A stretch of DNA of 64,000 nucleotides from contig NC_040013.1 in assembly GCF_000972845.2 (NCBI RefSeq), positions 8,954,061-9,018,060 of the forward strand. Reading direction: 5' to 3'. The stretch is from Larimichthys crocea. Lineage: Eukaryota > Chordata > Actinopteri > Sciaenidae. A program made the position numbers and the translations under genes. The notes under the pieces were generated by a model. The model saw nothing but the letters and a program-made list of their open reading frames with translations, had not been told where the DNA came from and did no database searches. Of this stretch, positions 1-15,240 are shown one piece after another; the first letter of the stretch is position 1; every line of letters begins with the position of its first letter.

Positions 1-1599
1 GCTTTGATGATAAATATACTAATGCAGCCTGATGTGGAATTCCAACCCTCATTTGATGCTCCTTCTTTGGCCTAATTTGTGGTCACTTTGGATTACGTCT
101 AATCTACCTTGGGGAGATGCTAGTGAGGTAAAAATCCTGCTTGATTTACAAGCACAATATTTTGTTATGAGTCTAAAAATTACAACGTCGGGCAGTAAGC
201 GAATTTGGATGAAAAAAATATTATTAAGGGGAGATCTTTAATTTTGAAAATCTAATAATCTGTTCAACGACAAAACAAAATCTTTTCAGCTGTGTGGTGG
301 AGTATGAAGCTTTGCACACTGCCACAATGCTTTGCATACCCAACATGGTTGCCCATAGCATCGGCCATTCAAGTTAGTTTGACCATAATGGCCTGTGATG
401 ACATTAGCCCGGCCAAGTTTTGGTTCTGTTATCTTAACGCCCTGCCATTTGTTTTCATAGTGTGATCCTGCCCGGACTTCTCAAAAAGATGCAAAACAGG
501 TCATTTGAATGGGAAGGGAGTGAAATCCTTTTGGCCGATGTCAGCAGTGTTCTTGAATTTGAATCCTGTCCAGAGATAGTTGACTTTGCACGTCTTTGTT
601 GTTGTGTCCTGTTACTTGGGCAACTACGGTCAGCACCAAAGCAACCTGGCTCAAGGATACTGGGCTGAGCCTCGAAAACCCTCTAAATGAGCAAATTATT
701 TAAAAGGCACACATTGCTTGATGGAGTGCATCGCTGATAATGACAAATTTGTTGACCCTCTGCACAAATTTCTGTTGTCTTGACAACCGCAACCTTCTGG
801 AAATGTATTTGCCCAGACTTGTTTGTGGTCTCGTTATCACAATGGGCGGAGAGTTGATGTGCTGCATGAAAATGTCAATTATCTCATCTTCACTCATATA
901 CTTTAATATCGTTCAAAAAATGTGCTTATATGCCAAATTTTCAAAATTATCGGAGAAACTTCAAACAAAATTGCTTCCATTCATTTTTATGTTCTTTTAA
1001 GCAGTAGTGTTAATTAGGCCACGTGTGTGTGGCTGCCTCTATTTGAATAAATTAAAGGTATATTTTTATATTATAGTTATATTATTATTTTTATACATAT
1101 ACAGCATGCCAAGCTAAGACATTCATTTCCTTTTTTGTTCTGAATTTAAGCAGCTGTAGCCTTAATTATTCAGTGTTGTCGAGTTCTTTAAGAGATATAT
1201 TTATCTGCGTGTTGTGGCCGTGCTTTATCAGCACATGTGTGTGTATGGCAGCTGGCGTGTGTATACATGCAAAAAATGTGCACGTATGCACACGCCTTAT
1301 TGTGGAGTTTGCTGGGACACCGTGCACGTCCACCCCATTGACCTCTTCCAAAAACAATATTCATGCCTCGTTGGAACTGATGTCACGTTAAAAAAACTTT
1401 GTCTGCCACGTGTTCATGCATTTTAAAATCCTGCACATTGTGTCTCTAATGAAGGATTATTATTATATATTACAAGTTTTTTTTTGTTTGTTTGTTGCAA
1501 AAATCAATAGTTCAACTACAGTTTATCTAAAACTTCAGAGGTTAAACAAACAGGTTGAAGGTTTGGGGAAAAAATCTTTTTTGATGAGGAGGTGGAAAC

Positions 1600-1830
1600 A
1601 AACTACAGCAAACAGCTGCTTAGCTTAGCTGGAAACAGGTGGAAACAAATGTTACAAAATCTGCCCCTGCCCATCAGCTCCTTTAACCTCCAATCATTAT
1701 ATACATGTTATGTCTTGTTTGTTTAAATCATGCCCCAAGAAGTCCCTGCACTGTTGAGCTGCCCCTTTAACACTGGCCTAGTGTGAAAAATACACTTTTG
1801 TAACAACTTGTAGTTTTCCTCTCCACCATT
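1600..1830 (+). repeat. Percomorph interspersed repeat, fragment (GGAAACAGG family)
   Basis: The stretch TTAGCTTAGCTGGAAACAGG, then GTTACAAAATCTGCC, ATACATGTTATGTCTTGT and TGTTTAAATC, follows the order of a very common percomorph repeat that I recognise from memory. The copy is diverged. The head of the same family appears at 9495-9665, so the two copies cover different parts of one element. The transposon class is unresolved. Confidence 0.55.
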
Positions 1831-4800
1831 CTGTCTCTCACCCACACAAACTCACATAGTTGCTGCCTGTCACAAGCCACCTCCTCAGTCTCGGAAAGCT
1901 ATGCAGGTGAATGTCTCACTTGTCTTGATTGGTAGAGGTAAGAGTCTCCCCCCCCCTTCCCCATTCCAACAGAGAGACCGGTAAATTTGGACGGAGCTAT
2001 TTCGGTATTAGAAGGGGTTACTGGGATGTTAGCAGAAGTGTCTTGTCGTGTGCCGGATTGCTCTCCTGATATCTGCTCTGACAGTTCGGGTGTCTTAATA
2101 CAACAACACCCTTGACAGTGAACTCACACAGCAGCTCTGCGGTCTCTCTCCATCATCTTCTGCCAAACCACCCCCCCCTCCCTCCTCCTCACTGTGACCA
2201 TTTATGTTAATGTGAACGAACAGGACGATCTGTTGATGACGATTAGATTCAAGCGCCACTTGCACCTCTGGGGCTACGCTGATATCATCTGACATGACAG
2301 AAGAATCCAAAGCCTCACACTGGCCCTAATTTGAAAGACACTGATGTTATTTGAGCTCCAAGGCAACATGGTAGAGATATAGGAAGTGGATACTGTCAGT
2401 CTTTGCAGTCACATGCTGATTTAGTGGAAGCTGTTCAGATGTATATAGTCCAGAGAGATGTCTGCTAACTTGAAGAGTTTTTTCCTCTCTGGTTTTTGTA
2501 ACAGAGTCTCCCTTGAACTTGGGCTGCACCCTGTCCAAAGCCTCAGCTCCGGCAAGGTGTGCAGCTCTAATCAGCTCTGTTTGATGTGCGGAGGCAGTGG
2601 GCTTTACGGAAGGAGCCAAGATCTCTTAGGACATTAAGGGGAGAGGAGAGGAAGAGATTACTGCTGGTCTTTTTATAGAGGATCACTCCATCTTGTCCTT
2701 TTTAGCTCACTCATTAGTTCTCGCTTCCCCCCGGAGGGTGATTCTCTCTTTCTGTCTCTCACCAAGACCAAGGCCACTTCCCCTCACTTTGCCGATGAAC
2801 CTGTCTGACTATGAGCTAACCAAATATGATTCCCCAGCCTTTCCATCATTATCAAGTCGCAGTCAGAAGGCGCTTGTGTGGTCGGAGCTACTCCCGTACT
2901 GGCAGGTATGGGAACAAGAAATCGGCCCAGGAGAGGTAAAGAGAGACAGATGAATAATGATTGCACATGCTTTCTTTGTTGGCAGTGGAGGCTGTGGAGC
3001 CTATGACATGCCTTTTTTCTCATTTTCTTCCCCCAGTTCCCTCCATTTCCTCCCTCCCTTTGGCTAGTACCTGTGAAATCAGTCAAAAAATGTGCCCGTC
3101 AAAAAATAACCAACACACTGCAACTGGCTGTCAAGGGAGTTCACCTCTTTACAACCGGCGTACACGCTGAGGTAATCAGAAGTTGTCAAACGTGAAGTGT
3201 CCTCTGCTATGAGAGTGTGCTCCATGTTTACGTATCCATCGTCAGAGCTTTGGCTACAGTGTCGGTGTACTAATGGCCTCTTTATCAACAGGGATCATTA
3301 AATAATGTCCTGCAACTGCATATTTGGCAGCAAAATTGTTGTTTAGCAGAGGAAAATGGAGACACAGATGGATAACAGGAGCTTGTTGTCACTGCCAACA
3401 TACCAGCTAACCCAGTTGTGTGATGGAGCACTTTCATACACTTTCATGACCTCTTATGATTATACATCATTTTCAAGTACACCGACCACTGTTCCTTTCA
3501 CATATTCCCAAGTGGTTTATGAAAAATTAATTTACATATTTCTTCTCCATATGCATGACCGACTCCTTAGCACCTCCGAGGGGAACCGCCTGTCTTATAA
3601 AAACACAACCAGAGAAATTAATGATTTGCATCTGTTTATCTGGGATGAAGCAGAGCACCTCCCTGCTGTCAGCCCGACGGCCTGGATGTGAGCATCCCAA
3701 AGGTGCCATCTCACCCGTCTGTCCTTTTTACGGTGGCTCTAAACCGTGGACAGGGGCTGCAATCTGTTTCCGCCCTCCCTTGAATTTTATTTACAGCCGC
3801 AGCTTGGTAGTAAAGCCTAAAATTTATGACTTACTTTTTAATTAGAAATAATGTCTTGTAGAGTTTAAGTGATGGATGGTTTAATCAATATATAGACTGT
3901 GGCTGGCCCTATGATGAACGTTGCTATTGACAGCGTGCAGAGTAGCCTAACTTAACACTTTGTCTTTCAAAGAAATATGTAGTGTTTTGTTTGGTGATGG
4001 AAACTGTACGCTGCCCCTTTCTGCGCCTCTCTTCATTCTTTCTCCTTCCATTTTACTGTCTTTTGCTACTCTGTCAACACTTTTTCTCAACAGGCAGCGT
4101 TTTCTCCAGAATGAATCAACCTCCCCTGTCACACTGTATTTAGGCAATTATTTTACCTCGGTGAAACCCCATTGTGTTGTGTGCCACATTTGCTCAGGTT
4201 TAAATAAAATAAGTCTTGAAGGTAGGTTCTCGTGAATGGAATCCGACAATATGGAAGGAATGCAATTCTTGAATAGGTTGAGAGATTTTGTTTAATGGGT
4301 AAAGCAATTTCTTTTTTTTTTCCCCCTCAGGTTCAGAGAAAAGAGAGAGCAGAAAGGATTTTCAAGTAGAATAATTAAATAGGAATCAAGTCAATGGGAT
4401 TTGTTTCCTGGCGCAGTGGATGATTGCGTAATATACACCAGGGATGGAATTATGGTACTTGACAACTGAAGTTCAATTTTGTCACTTGTGGTTTATTGTG
4501 AAGTGCTCAGTGCACAGGGTTGTGCAGAACTCACTATTCATTTACCAGACATTTCCCAAACTTGGATCAGCAATGGGGAAACCGTTTCAATCCTCTGTCA
4601 CCACATGAAAAATGTCTTTTTGTCGCAGAGTGATTTCAGCACAAATGTCAAGGTTGCGATGGTCTTCAGGAAATGTAGGACTGTTGCTGGGCAGATTCTG
4701 GACGAAATAAGATATAGCAAGATTATTTCTGTGATTATTTAAACAATCATTGTAGAAATTGTCAACGAATTTCCCAAAAACCCAAGGTGATGCCTGCAAA

Positions 4801-7800
4801 TTGCTTGTTTGGCAGTCCAAAACCCAACCATTACCTTTACAACTACGTATTAAGAGAAAAGATAAAGTTCCTCACATTTTAGGAGCTGAAACCAGGAAAT
4901 GTGTAATTCTTTGACAGTCATAAATTGTCACAGAATGATTTTATGTTAGTTGATCACATTTCTGGCATGCTGATAAGATGTTTTGAATCCTCTTTGTGTA
5001 GTGCACTAAGAATGAATTAGCTGAAATGAAGCACAGTGTGCACCAGCTTTCATCAAGATTATCTCCTTTTTGTGCACACATAACCGTATGCCATTAGAAT
5101 GACCTGTAATAAACAAAAATCACATAAAAAATCTACACACAGCCCCTCTAACTATAGAAATTGGGTCATGAATATGAAATTAGTCTAACTGTGCCTTTGC
5201 ACAAGTGGTTTGAAAGCCTACCACATAGTAGGGTTAAATCTGTTATACAAGCTCAAGTCAGAGCTAATACGGTTAATAATTAGTAACTGTAAGAAACAAA
5301 GGCCATGGAATATTTGTGTCCTTCCTTCACTGTCACAAATTAATAAATGCAACGTGACGCTTGCTGCTACCATCCAGACCACCTACCTCAAAGAGAACCC
5401 TAATAGACAGGATAATCTTATCCATACGCACACACACACAGACTAACACACAAACATAATATCACCTGTCCTCTAAGACCAACCACAATGACTTTCTTTC
5501 TCATTGATTAGTGTTGCATTCACTGCCCCGGGCATGCAGAGGCCTTAATAATGACTTTATGCTTTGTTTTCATGGTCTCTGGAATAGAATAACCATGAAT
5601 GACATGGATCCCGTGCTATGTAGCTTGACTAGTCCCTCTAGTCAATGGTTAACTGTTCTTCGGCGATTCAAAGCATCCATGCTCTGTCGCAACTGACCGC
5701 ACTCCTGTAGATCTTGACCTGGGTACGTTTTCTTCACCCCCCTCATTTCCACTCATTTCTCCATTCCTTCATTCTGCTGGCATGTCTGAGCTTATCTGCC
5801 TCCTTTGTGCAACATAAGCTTGGAGATAAGCAGTATATTGGGCTGGGTTACTCATGTCTGTCTTGTTCATTCATCAGAATCCTCTAATTCCCCCAGAAAC
5901 CTATTTCCCGGACTGCAGGTGGCCCGTGTTGTAACATGGAGGGCATGCATGATCTCTCCAAAGCAAACACAGACATTTAGTCACTGGTGCTGCTTTTGTA
6001 TTCTTTACGAGTGCTGGTAATGCTCCAATATGTATGTGCTAGTGTACACATGACTAATCTCAGAAACCGTGTAAAAACATGCCACTGATAGGTACGCAGC
6101 TTTAGCTGAGATCACTTCGGGAATTATTCATTTGTTGTAACACTCCCTTTTATTCCTGGTTGACACATAGGTGGCACATACAAAATAAACAGAATCCTAG
6201 TGGGATCTTTAACAGTCATTACCCATAAGCCCCAAAGTCCACAGGTGTCTCTAGTTGTGCTATGCCTTAAAAACGCGTAGCCTCCAGCGGGCTTTAGCTT
6301 GTCTTTCTCAAAGCATGACCCAGTTCCTGCAATTCCATGACACACAGTACAGTAACTATGTTGGAGGGTTTACTGGGAACAAGCGGTTACACACCTGAGT
6401 AAGAGTAATGCCCCGAGACTCCAACTGGTCCTGTTCGCCGGTCAGGGTCACTGCCGACCATGATCTCTGTTCTGGCCAGTTAATTAGGAATTAGAACATG
6501 GCACGACCCTCAGGATGTTCTCCATGGTTAGAATAATGAACACCTGGAAATGGCGAAGTGCAAGAGCTTGAAAAAGAATCATTTGGCGCATGCACAAGTC
6601 ATTTCATTAAGACTTTTGAACTTGCGTGGCCTTTCTAATTAGACACCTGCATTTTTTTTCTCCATTTCATCCCAGTCCTTCTACATGAAAGCACTCTTTT
6701 TTTTCATTCATTTTAAACGATTTAAGGGCATGAGGTTGTGTTCTCCAGCTGGATGAATTGGATTCCTATTTGTCATGTGATCTGTGGTATAATACAGTTA
6801 GAGATAGACTGAAATGTATTAAGCACAGATTAGAATTAATGTAGTCCTACAGAGTGCCAATGAAATCCTTTGCAAACCAACTTAACTCTCTCTCTTCTTT
6901 GTGTTAATTAGATTGCTGTAATTTAATAATTTGATGATTCTCTCAGGTTTGCCTGATTGTTTAGCACCGTTGCATAATTTTATTAAGCAATCTGTCAAGT
7001 CGCCTGTTGAAAGAAATGTGGTGCCGTTATATATTGTTGCTGTGCAGACCATGAAAAAGCCTTTCTTGATCATCACATTTCATTGTGTCACACAGTTGTT
7101 TCAGACGTAAAGTCAAGGTAAAAAATCAAATTTGAGAAAAAGCAAGACTGTAGATGATGCAAGTAAAAGAAAATGAAATATGTTTTGCAGAGGTACACCC
7201 TGTTGTTTATGTTGTTTGGGCAGAACTGTAAATTCCTGGTGAAATCTGTGTTGCCTGGTTATATCTGGCGTTCCATTTGTATCGTCAAAACAAAAACTCT
7301 GTCTCTGTACTGTTTGTGTATTCAGGGAGGAATGCAGCACAGGTGGAGCGTGGGTTCCACGGCTAAAAATATAGAGCCTAAAAATGACATATACATGCTC
7401 TCTCCGTTAAAAAAAAAAAATCCAATTTAACCTATAATTTTCATATTGCTTTTCCGGTGCAGCTGGTGTGTTCATGTGCGGCGGGAGCGATTTTAACATT
7501 CTCCCTGTGTATAAGGCGTAGTTTTGCTCCCGTCTGCCATATCATAATCATTTGGCCCAATGCCTTGATTCGAATTGGTGAATTGTTACACCCCGAGTAG
7601 GTGGAGTATGATACATCTGCTCACAGGCCACATTATTTTATCAACTGCATTCGCAGGTCACAGTGCAGTACAGAAGGTGGTGTTTTTTCCCCCCTCTGTC
7701 TGTGCTGGCAGTGAGTACGCCCCAGTACACACAGTCCCTCGATGCAGTCTGGCAGGCCTAGTGAATCATCTTCCCGTCACAGGTGGGGGAAATACAACAG

Positions 7801-9494
7801 CGGGATTGGCAGTCCAAAGGTGGCGTCTGGCCCACTGTTGAGTGAGGTGTTTGGCTTGTTTCCGCTGGAAATGTGGATATGTCATATTTTTTCACGCAGG
7901 AGGGAGAAAGTAGTTGGGGAAAGTTTTTGTTTTTCTCTTCCCAAAAACTAACAATACTGAAGATTTTATGTTAAATGTTTTTAAGATTATATTCTGATTT
8001 ACACATCTATGAAGCATCTGTCTGCTTGTCTGTGTGTACCCTGTTGCGGAGCTTAGCCCCACTTGTTTGTTTGTGTGTTTGCACTTACCTTGCTTCGGTG
8101 TGGGTGTGCTTCTCCCGCACACTTTGTGCGTGTTTGAGAGGCTGTTTCATCCGAGCTCTTGTAGGAAGGTGGTTGCGAGGGCCGCTGATCAAAGGCAGAC
8201 TCCTCAGGGCCAACTAGGGCCCAGCGCGAGAAGCAGATGTTTCCTGTCTCCGTTAGCACCTCAGTTAGAGCTATCCTTATTTAACCAGCACCGGCTAATG
8301 GCCCTCGCCGGTGTTGAATACACCGGATCACTTTTCTTCCCTTTTGTGTGTAGAACATGGGACAGAACGTGAAACGCCAGGGATATCTTGTTCCTGTGTG
8401 ACACTCTCATTGTGCTCCTTGGTGAATTTCTGGGCAGAAAAAAACCCTTTCACAGTAATTGGGTGTGAATGAAACACTTGCGCTTGCCTATTGTCTACAG
8501 TATAGTCTTGCATTCAGGCCAGTGGTTAAACAAGCCAAAAAAGAAGGCAGAAAAGGGTGGAGAGGGGGGAGTGCAAGAGGAATGAAGAGAAGACGTAGCT
8601 AGAAAAAGAACAGTGTCTGTGATAAAACTGGAAAATGAGTGAAGCAGGGGAAATATTTACTGTTAAAGCATTTTTTTTTTAGAAACAGCAAAGCAACAGA
8701 AATGTGAGAATAAAGGCAATTTGCAAACTAGGCACAGAAATCCAAAGTGGACAAGCACATCGGTTTACCAGAAACAGAGAACCAGTTTCCTCATAGAGCA
8801 TGCAGGAGATTGATTGAGAGATTCGGTGGGCCTAATTGTGCTGTACCATCTGCCCAAGTTACAGAACCTGCCAGGCATGTGACAGTTTCCAACAGGCTTA
8901 CTGACGAGCAGATGTGTGCAGGAGTGTGTGTGCTTGTGTGTGTGTGTATATTTAAGCACGTCAATCTCTCTTTACTTTGTGATCACTTTTTTCCCCCCTT
9001 TTTTTTTTTTAGGGTCTTAAGACAAAGATTCCTCTCTTGAATTACAGAGAAGTGACAAATGCAAATGCACACAATTAAATCTCCCTGTCTGTGTGTGTGG
9101 CGCTTTCTTGTGTGTTTTGTTATTTTCAGAATCTATCAGAGACGTTGGCATGGTCATTGTTGCTGTCAGTATTGCTATTGATATAACAGCCTGACAAATG
9201 TCATCGGCATAGAATGAATTTCCATAAATCAATTATCATCAACCATTTCCCCCGTCACTTCCACGATGAAACAGATCGCCAGTGGAATTAAACAAAGAAA
9301 ACGAACAAAACGCTTGCGCACAAAACACGCATACTAATCCACCCAGTATATTCATTTGGTATTCAATGAGATGGCTGATGAGGGACTGTTTTCAAACCAA
9401 AAGTGCAATCATCACATGTATTAACAAGGCACTGACCGTAAACCCAAAGGAAATTCCTTATTCATTAAATCAATCAGCCCACTGAGATTTGTCA

Positions 9495-9665
9495 TTTTTA
9501 AAGGAATAGGAATATGTTGACATTTTGGGAAATCGCTCACACACTTTCTTACGGAGAATTAAATGAGATGATCAATACCACCCATGTCTGTACGTTAAAT
9601 ATGAAGCCACCGCCTGCAGCTGGTTAGCACAAAGACTGAAAACGAAGGAAAAAAGCTTGAATTTA
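9495..9665 (+). repeat. Percomorph interspersed repeat, head fragment (same family as 1600-1830)
   Basis: It begins TTTAAAGGAATAGGAATATG, continues GACATTTTGGGAAATCGCTC, GATGATCAATACCACCCATG, TCTGTACGTTAAATATGAAG, and ends near GGTTAGCACAAAGACTGAAA. This is the ordered head of the same percomorph repeat family, without its middle and tail. Orientation is plus. No coding capacity is visible. Confidence 0.6.
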
Positions 9666-12600
9666 ACCACAGAGATATGCCATAACCGTGATGCATGTAC
9701 ACACCTGTCCATTCTACAAAAATCCATAAGCACAAGAAAATGTTTTTTGAAGCTGTCAAGGCCACGATCTCTCTATAATCAAACACGACAGGCTATATTC
9801 GGCAAACGCAAGCTGTTTCATTAATGAGGCTACAGTATACTGCTCTCTACTTACAGATAGAAAAAGTGATAGGATTCCCCTGAAATTGGACACCTTTGTC
9901 TTGCCAAAGGGGGACACTGGATTAGCAAATAAGGTAATTGCATTTGCATATTAAATCACCTACAACTATCCTTGCTGCTTTGTCCATGCCAGAGGTTTGC
10001 TTTGGCTTTAGTGTCTTCTTCATGCTATGATAGCTGAAAGGTGTCTTATATCACTAGTATTATTACTATAATTAATTCATTAATTAATTATAAAGGCATT
10101 AATCTACATATTGTATGTGTGTTAATTTCATTTAATAGTCATTGAAAAATACAATTTCCAAGACTTCCATTCATTGCTACTTATAAAATCCAGCTGAACT
10201 CTGTTGTCCCCTGTGTGAACATTTAACGGCCTCATTCATTGAGTTATCAAGCCGCGCTATCTCCAGCAAAAAATATTTTACATGGAATCCTTGTGAATGT
10301 CCAACAGTGATCCAAGCCACTAAATATGACAATAAAGTAATGGATTGTTCATTTACATGCCGGGCTAAGGATTTCACTGGTGCATGTCCTACAGATGATG
10401 TTAACAATATGACAGCTAGAGCGCTTTAAAATGTTTTAAAAAAAAGGCAGGCTGTTGAACTGGTGAACAATTTATATTTAATAATAAGTGCTAATAATAT
10501 GTTAAATATGTCCAATGTTGTCATATTTTCTGTCTTTCATTATGTTCTGCAACCCCGTCTCTCCTTGATTTGGCCACAGATGACAGGGGACGTTGGCATG
10601 TGTTTCATATTCTGCATACTCATATCCCCAAGTCCCTCTCGTAATTATTATTCAGTAGATGCACTGTTTGGCACAAGGACAAAAGTTTGCATAATTTATG
10701 CAAGGCCGTCATCAATTTTTGAAAAATGGTCCCGGCCTTTTCTTGTGCTTTTAACTAAATAGATGCACTTCAGCCTGGACATAAAACGACCGCAAGGAAC
10801 AGAGAAAACTTTATTTATATCTTTACCTAAACTTTGAACCAATGCGGACTTTAGAGAGTATATTAGGGTTGCTATGTCCAGCTCAAGTAAATTTATTTTA
10901 CTTGTTCTCCTGAGTCTGCTATGTTCTCCCATTGGGATAACGCCACTACAGTATATAAAAATTTAAAAATAATACTTTGTAAGGCATATTTTCTGCCTCC
11001 AGAAGAAGTCAGCTTCTTGGATGAAGTATTTGGAGATGAGCTGGGTATGATAACATACAGCCCACTTCCTCTGGATGTGTCCCTGAGGGCTCTCACCTGA
11101 GGACACTGAGTTATTTCCAGCGTATCGCTCACAGGAAGAGACCCTCTGAGGAAAAGAAACTTTGTTGTTCCACATCCCAAGAGAAAGTGTTCTATATTTG
11201 CTTTAATGAAGAAGGGGATGATGTAAATAAACTCCCTTCATTGTGAACCTCTTTGTCTTTTCTTATTCATACATACCACTTTCCATCCATTTCTCCCTAA
11301 TCCTAGTTGTAAATGTTTTTCCATTGCATTATCCACTGGTTTGGATTTCAGTAGTGTATGGCTTGGTTGTAATCCATCTGTGTTGCCAGACCATGGAAAG
11401 GATGCTAGATGTACTTTTTCTGGCTCCTTTGTTTGATGTTGTATAAAGATGGAAAATTGGCATTTTTACTTTAATTTCTAAATAGACTATGTTTAGTGGA
11501 CTGGGAACCATTATCCAGAATTCTGGAGGTAAATGGCAAGATTGAATAATACTCTTTTTGGCTCCTCTTCTTGTTATTTTACTCTCTAGTGATTGAACAT
11601 GACAAAGAACATAAAATGGTATGTTCTGAAATCTGCTACATGCACTTCCTAGGTTCTCTCACAAAGACATGGTCCAAAAATGTGATTATGGTATTATATT
11701 TTCTTTATATGGACATATTTTAAAAAGCTTTTGGAAAAGAATAGTTACATGAGCTGTGTTTGGAGGAACCACATCTCTGAGGCATCATTAATTCTCATCA
11801 TATTTGGCAGATTGAATCAATCTTGCTGGCTGGCCCCTTGTATCTACCAACTAATAAGTTTTTATTTGTAGAAACTAAAGATTCATGATATGTTGTTGCT
11901 ACACAGTCGTTTCAGTAATGATTTAAAGATACATTAAGTGGGCTATGTTTCCATGCAGGCCAAGCTCATCAGATCATATTACTTTTCCCTCCACGCAGAC
12001 TTAGCATTTCCATTTAAACCTGCTGCTTGCATCTGTGGAGCCAATCAATAACCCAGCAGAGTGTGTTATTTGCATGGTAACTGCTGCAGAGACGACAGAA
12101 AAAGTGCAGCTATAGAAAGTCTGGAGGTGGAGGATGCTTGACAGCATTTTGCACTTTGACCTTAAAAAAGATACGTTTGGGGAGTGTAAATAAAAGAAAC
12201 ATTCAGTGACTCTGACTGTGCTTAATGACCGTTTGGCTCTGCACTGAAAAAAACAAGGGAGACGTTGCAGAAATATTTTGAAAATGGCTTACTAGGATGT
12301 GTTCTTTCCCTATCTCTCATTTTCACTTTTTTTTTTTTTCCTGAAGGAAAACAGATCGATGTGCTTCACTTGGTTAGGGGACCCTTGGGATATATTACTT
12401 GTCTGTGACAAGAAGCTCCAAAGCTGGGATTTTTTTTTTGCAAAGATTTCGGGATGCCAGACAAATACATCAGATGCGTCTCACTTCATAACCTGACCCC
12501 CAGAGCTGTGAAATTTGAATACATACATATTAAAAAAGAATAATCCTTGGTCATGGATGGACTTGTCTGATATCCCACTTACTCTGTGTCATCTATTGTG

Positions 12601-15210
12601 TTGTCAGATTTGAGCCTGGTCATTTATTACAGCCTATAAGAACAAATGTGGCGACAGTGATGAAGGACGCAGAATACGCAGCTGTATTTATTACTGAGTT
12701 TCGCTTCAAGTCGAACAATAATAATTGCTTCAGCTAGACATCCTCACAGAGTGTACAAAGCAGGCAGAAGCCAGCATGTGTCACCTTTGCTAAGGTCTTG
12801 TGGAGTAAGGGATTTTATAATACTGAACGCAGTAGCATGAGGACACTTTTCTGCCTTTTCTTCAGCTCGCAGTGACAGCTTGAGTTTATCCTTTTGTCCA
12901 TCAGTTTACAGACAACACTGCTGAAAGTGGATCTGATGCCATATGGCACTCTGAACCCTCAAAACAACAGTCATCTAAGTGCTAAGTGCTTCATTTTTCA
13001 CACTAGCATGAGGTCCGTCGTATTTATAATTCATTTAGCGGAAGGGCAAGCTTCACACGGTAGATGGGACATTATATGCATATTTAAACAATTTAACACC
13101 CGCAAACTGCGACGCCTTGTCTCTGCTAATATACTCCAACGTTTTCAATTTTTCCAAGCTGTTTGAAGATGTGACCCGGGATATGTTGCCCTATTAGAAA
13201 GCAATAACGGATAAATTGCTTTGCAGAAGTATAATAAAGGAGTGCTGTGAAAGACTGCAGGCACTAAATAATTTCATTTTCAGTCGTTCAAATATGACAC
13301 ATTATTAAAATTTAAAAGCCATGTTTTTTTTTTTGTTTTTTTTTTTACCTGCAGGGTGTTTAGCTGTTTATTTGGTGGGAAATATCATATGCAAGTCTGA
13401 CTCAGAGCTCAGACATTATCAGTACATTTATACTAAGTTGAGGTATGTGCTCAACACTTGTTTCCCCGTCATGCACAAGCTCCATATGAACACAGATGTG
13501 CATTCATGCTTCTCACACTCAATTTAGCATGAAACGTGAGCCAAGTTTCAGACCCCGGCTTAATAGCTGTGCCCTGGTGTTTAATGTGTGGGTCATGCTG
13601 TCGATGCGGTGTAATGTGCATGTGCTCCATGTGAATGAAGACAGACTCTGACTTTGGCATGTACACCTTGTGTTTTCTGATTGCAGCTGCATGGTACTGA
13701 CATACCGCTCTAGGAAAACTGAGCTACTCAAATCCCACATGAAGAAAAGGGAAAAAAAGAAAAACACCACACTTAGCCAGAGGTTATAGTTCCTCCTTGT
13801 TCAGCCAGTCAGTGGGAGTGTAAATGCTTAAGTGCAGTGATATGCAGGTTTTTAAGGTGGACCTGAATGAATGAAGCAAATCCACTCGATTTTTCATCTT
13901 ATAATTGACCATTCCATAAACCCTGTCCTCCTTTGTTTGCTGTTGCTAAGCCTGTTTAGCTCCTGCATGTTCTCACATGGCACATATTGCGGTTTGCAAT
14001 GCTTTGTTCATTTTTGAAATAATGGGTCCTTGATTTCAGGTAGATTTAAGGCAACTTCTCATTTCTGAGAGCTGGCATGAAAGCCAGCTAACTTCCATGA
14101 ATACAATACAGAGTCAGTCTAAACTTCAATAGCATCCAGGTACGACTTGCAAACAATCAGGGATACTATACACAGGTAATATTCTAGTTATGAATGGGAC
14201 ATTTTTAGTGTAAACTCTACCCATAAGCTAATTATTGCAGCTTCGATAAACATTTCTGCTTTTGTGGTTTTGGTTTTGAACGGGCTAGAAAGCCAGTGTC
14301 TGCACTCTTAAATGTCAAGGATCATTCTTACAACTTGAACAGGTTAAGAAATGCTAAGAAAAGCTTAGTTATGGTTGCTGAAGCCATGGTTGGGCAGTTG
14401 TTGTTGTTAAGGGGAAGGAGTTCAATGACGGGATCAGTATTGTCAGGGTATGCTGGCTGCATTGCAGCTCACTGACATTATAAGACATATTTACATAATA
14501 CTAAGAACAAGAAATGTCACATGAAGTGCAAACCAGCAGCATTACATTTAAACAAATTTTAATAAAAACTGTCATGAAATTATAATCACTTTAGTCTACT
14601 AAATCTGAATTAATGCTTACATTGCACATTGCAAAGTGTCTTCAGTTCACCTTATTCCCACACTCACACACACTCCCTCGCCTGGCACAAGTCATTTGAA
14701 TTTTTAAGGGATCGTCAAAGAAACTGTCAGCATCAGCTTGCACGGAGGAAATCACTCAAATGTACTGAGTTATTGGTGCCATTTGCTGCGAGCATTAGTG
14801 CATGGATACAGGCTTGGATCGCTGAGGTGTGCTTCAATCTGAATAATGATTCGCAGAGTCAGACTGAACAGAGGACATTTCTCCGTGTCACTCCACTTAA
14901 CACGTGCCCTTTCCATCCTGATGACAGGTCCGTTTGTTAGACTGCATATCGCCTGGGAAAGATGTGGACATATTTTGTGTGTTGTTGTCCTTACCCAAAC
15001 TAAATAAAAAACTTGTGGCATTTAAAGACAGCGCTAAAAAACACTCTGCAAAAATAAAAGAATAGGAAAAGAAATGTCACTGGCTCAACTTTCTTGCATA
15101 TCAGTGGGAAAGGGCAATGAAATCAAGATTTTAAATAAACCCAATTGTTGCTGTGGTCGGAATCAGCCTCTCACGGTTAACTGTGTACACCATGTGACAT
15201 TACATCTGCT

Positions 15211-15240
15211 TAATTATTATTATTATTATTATTATTATTT
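15211..15240. repeat. (ATT)n microsatellite
   Basis: About nine uninterrupted ATT units follow GCTTA and are followed by CAGAATTAG. A simple repeat in non-coding DNA. Confidence 0.95.
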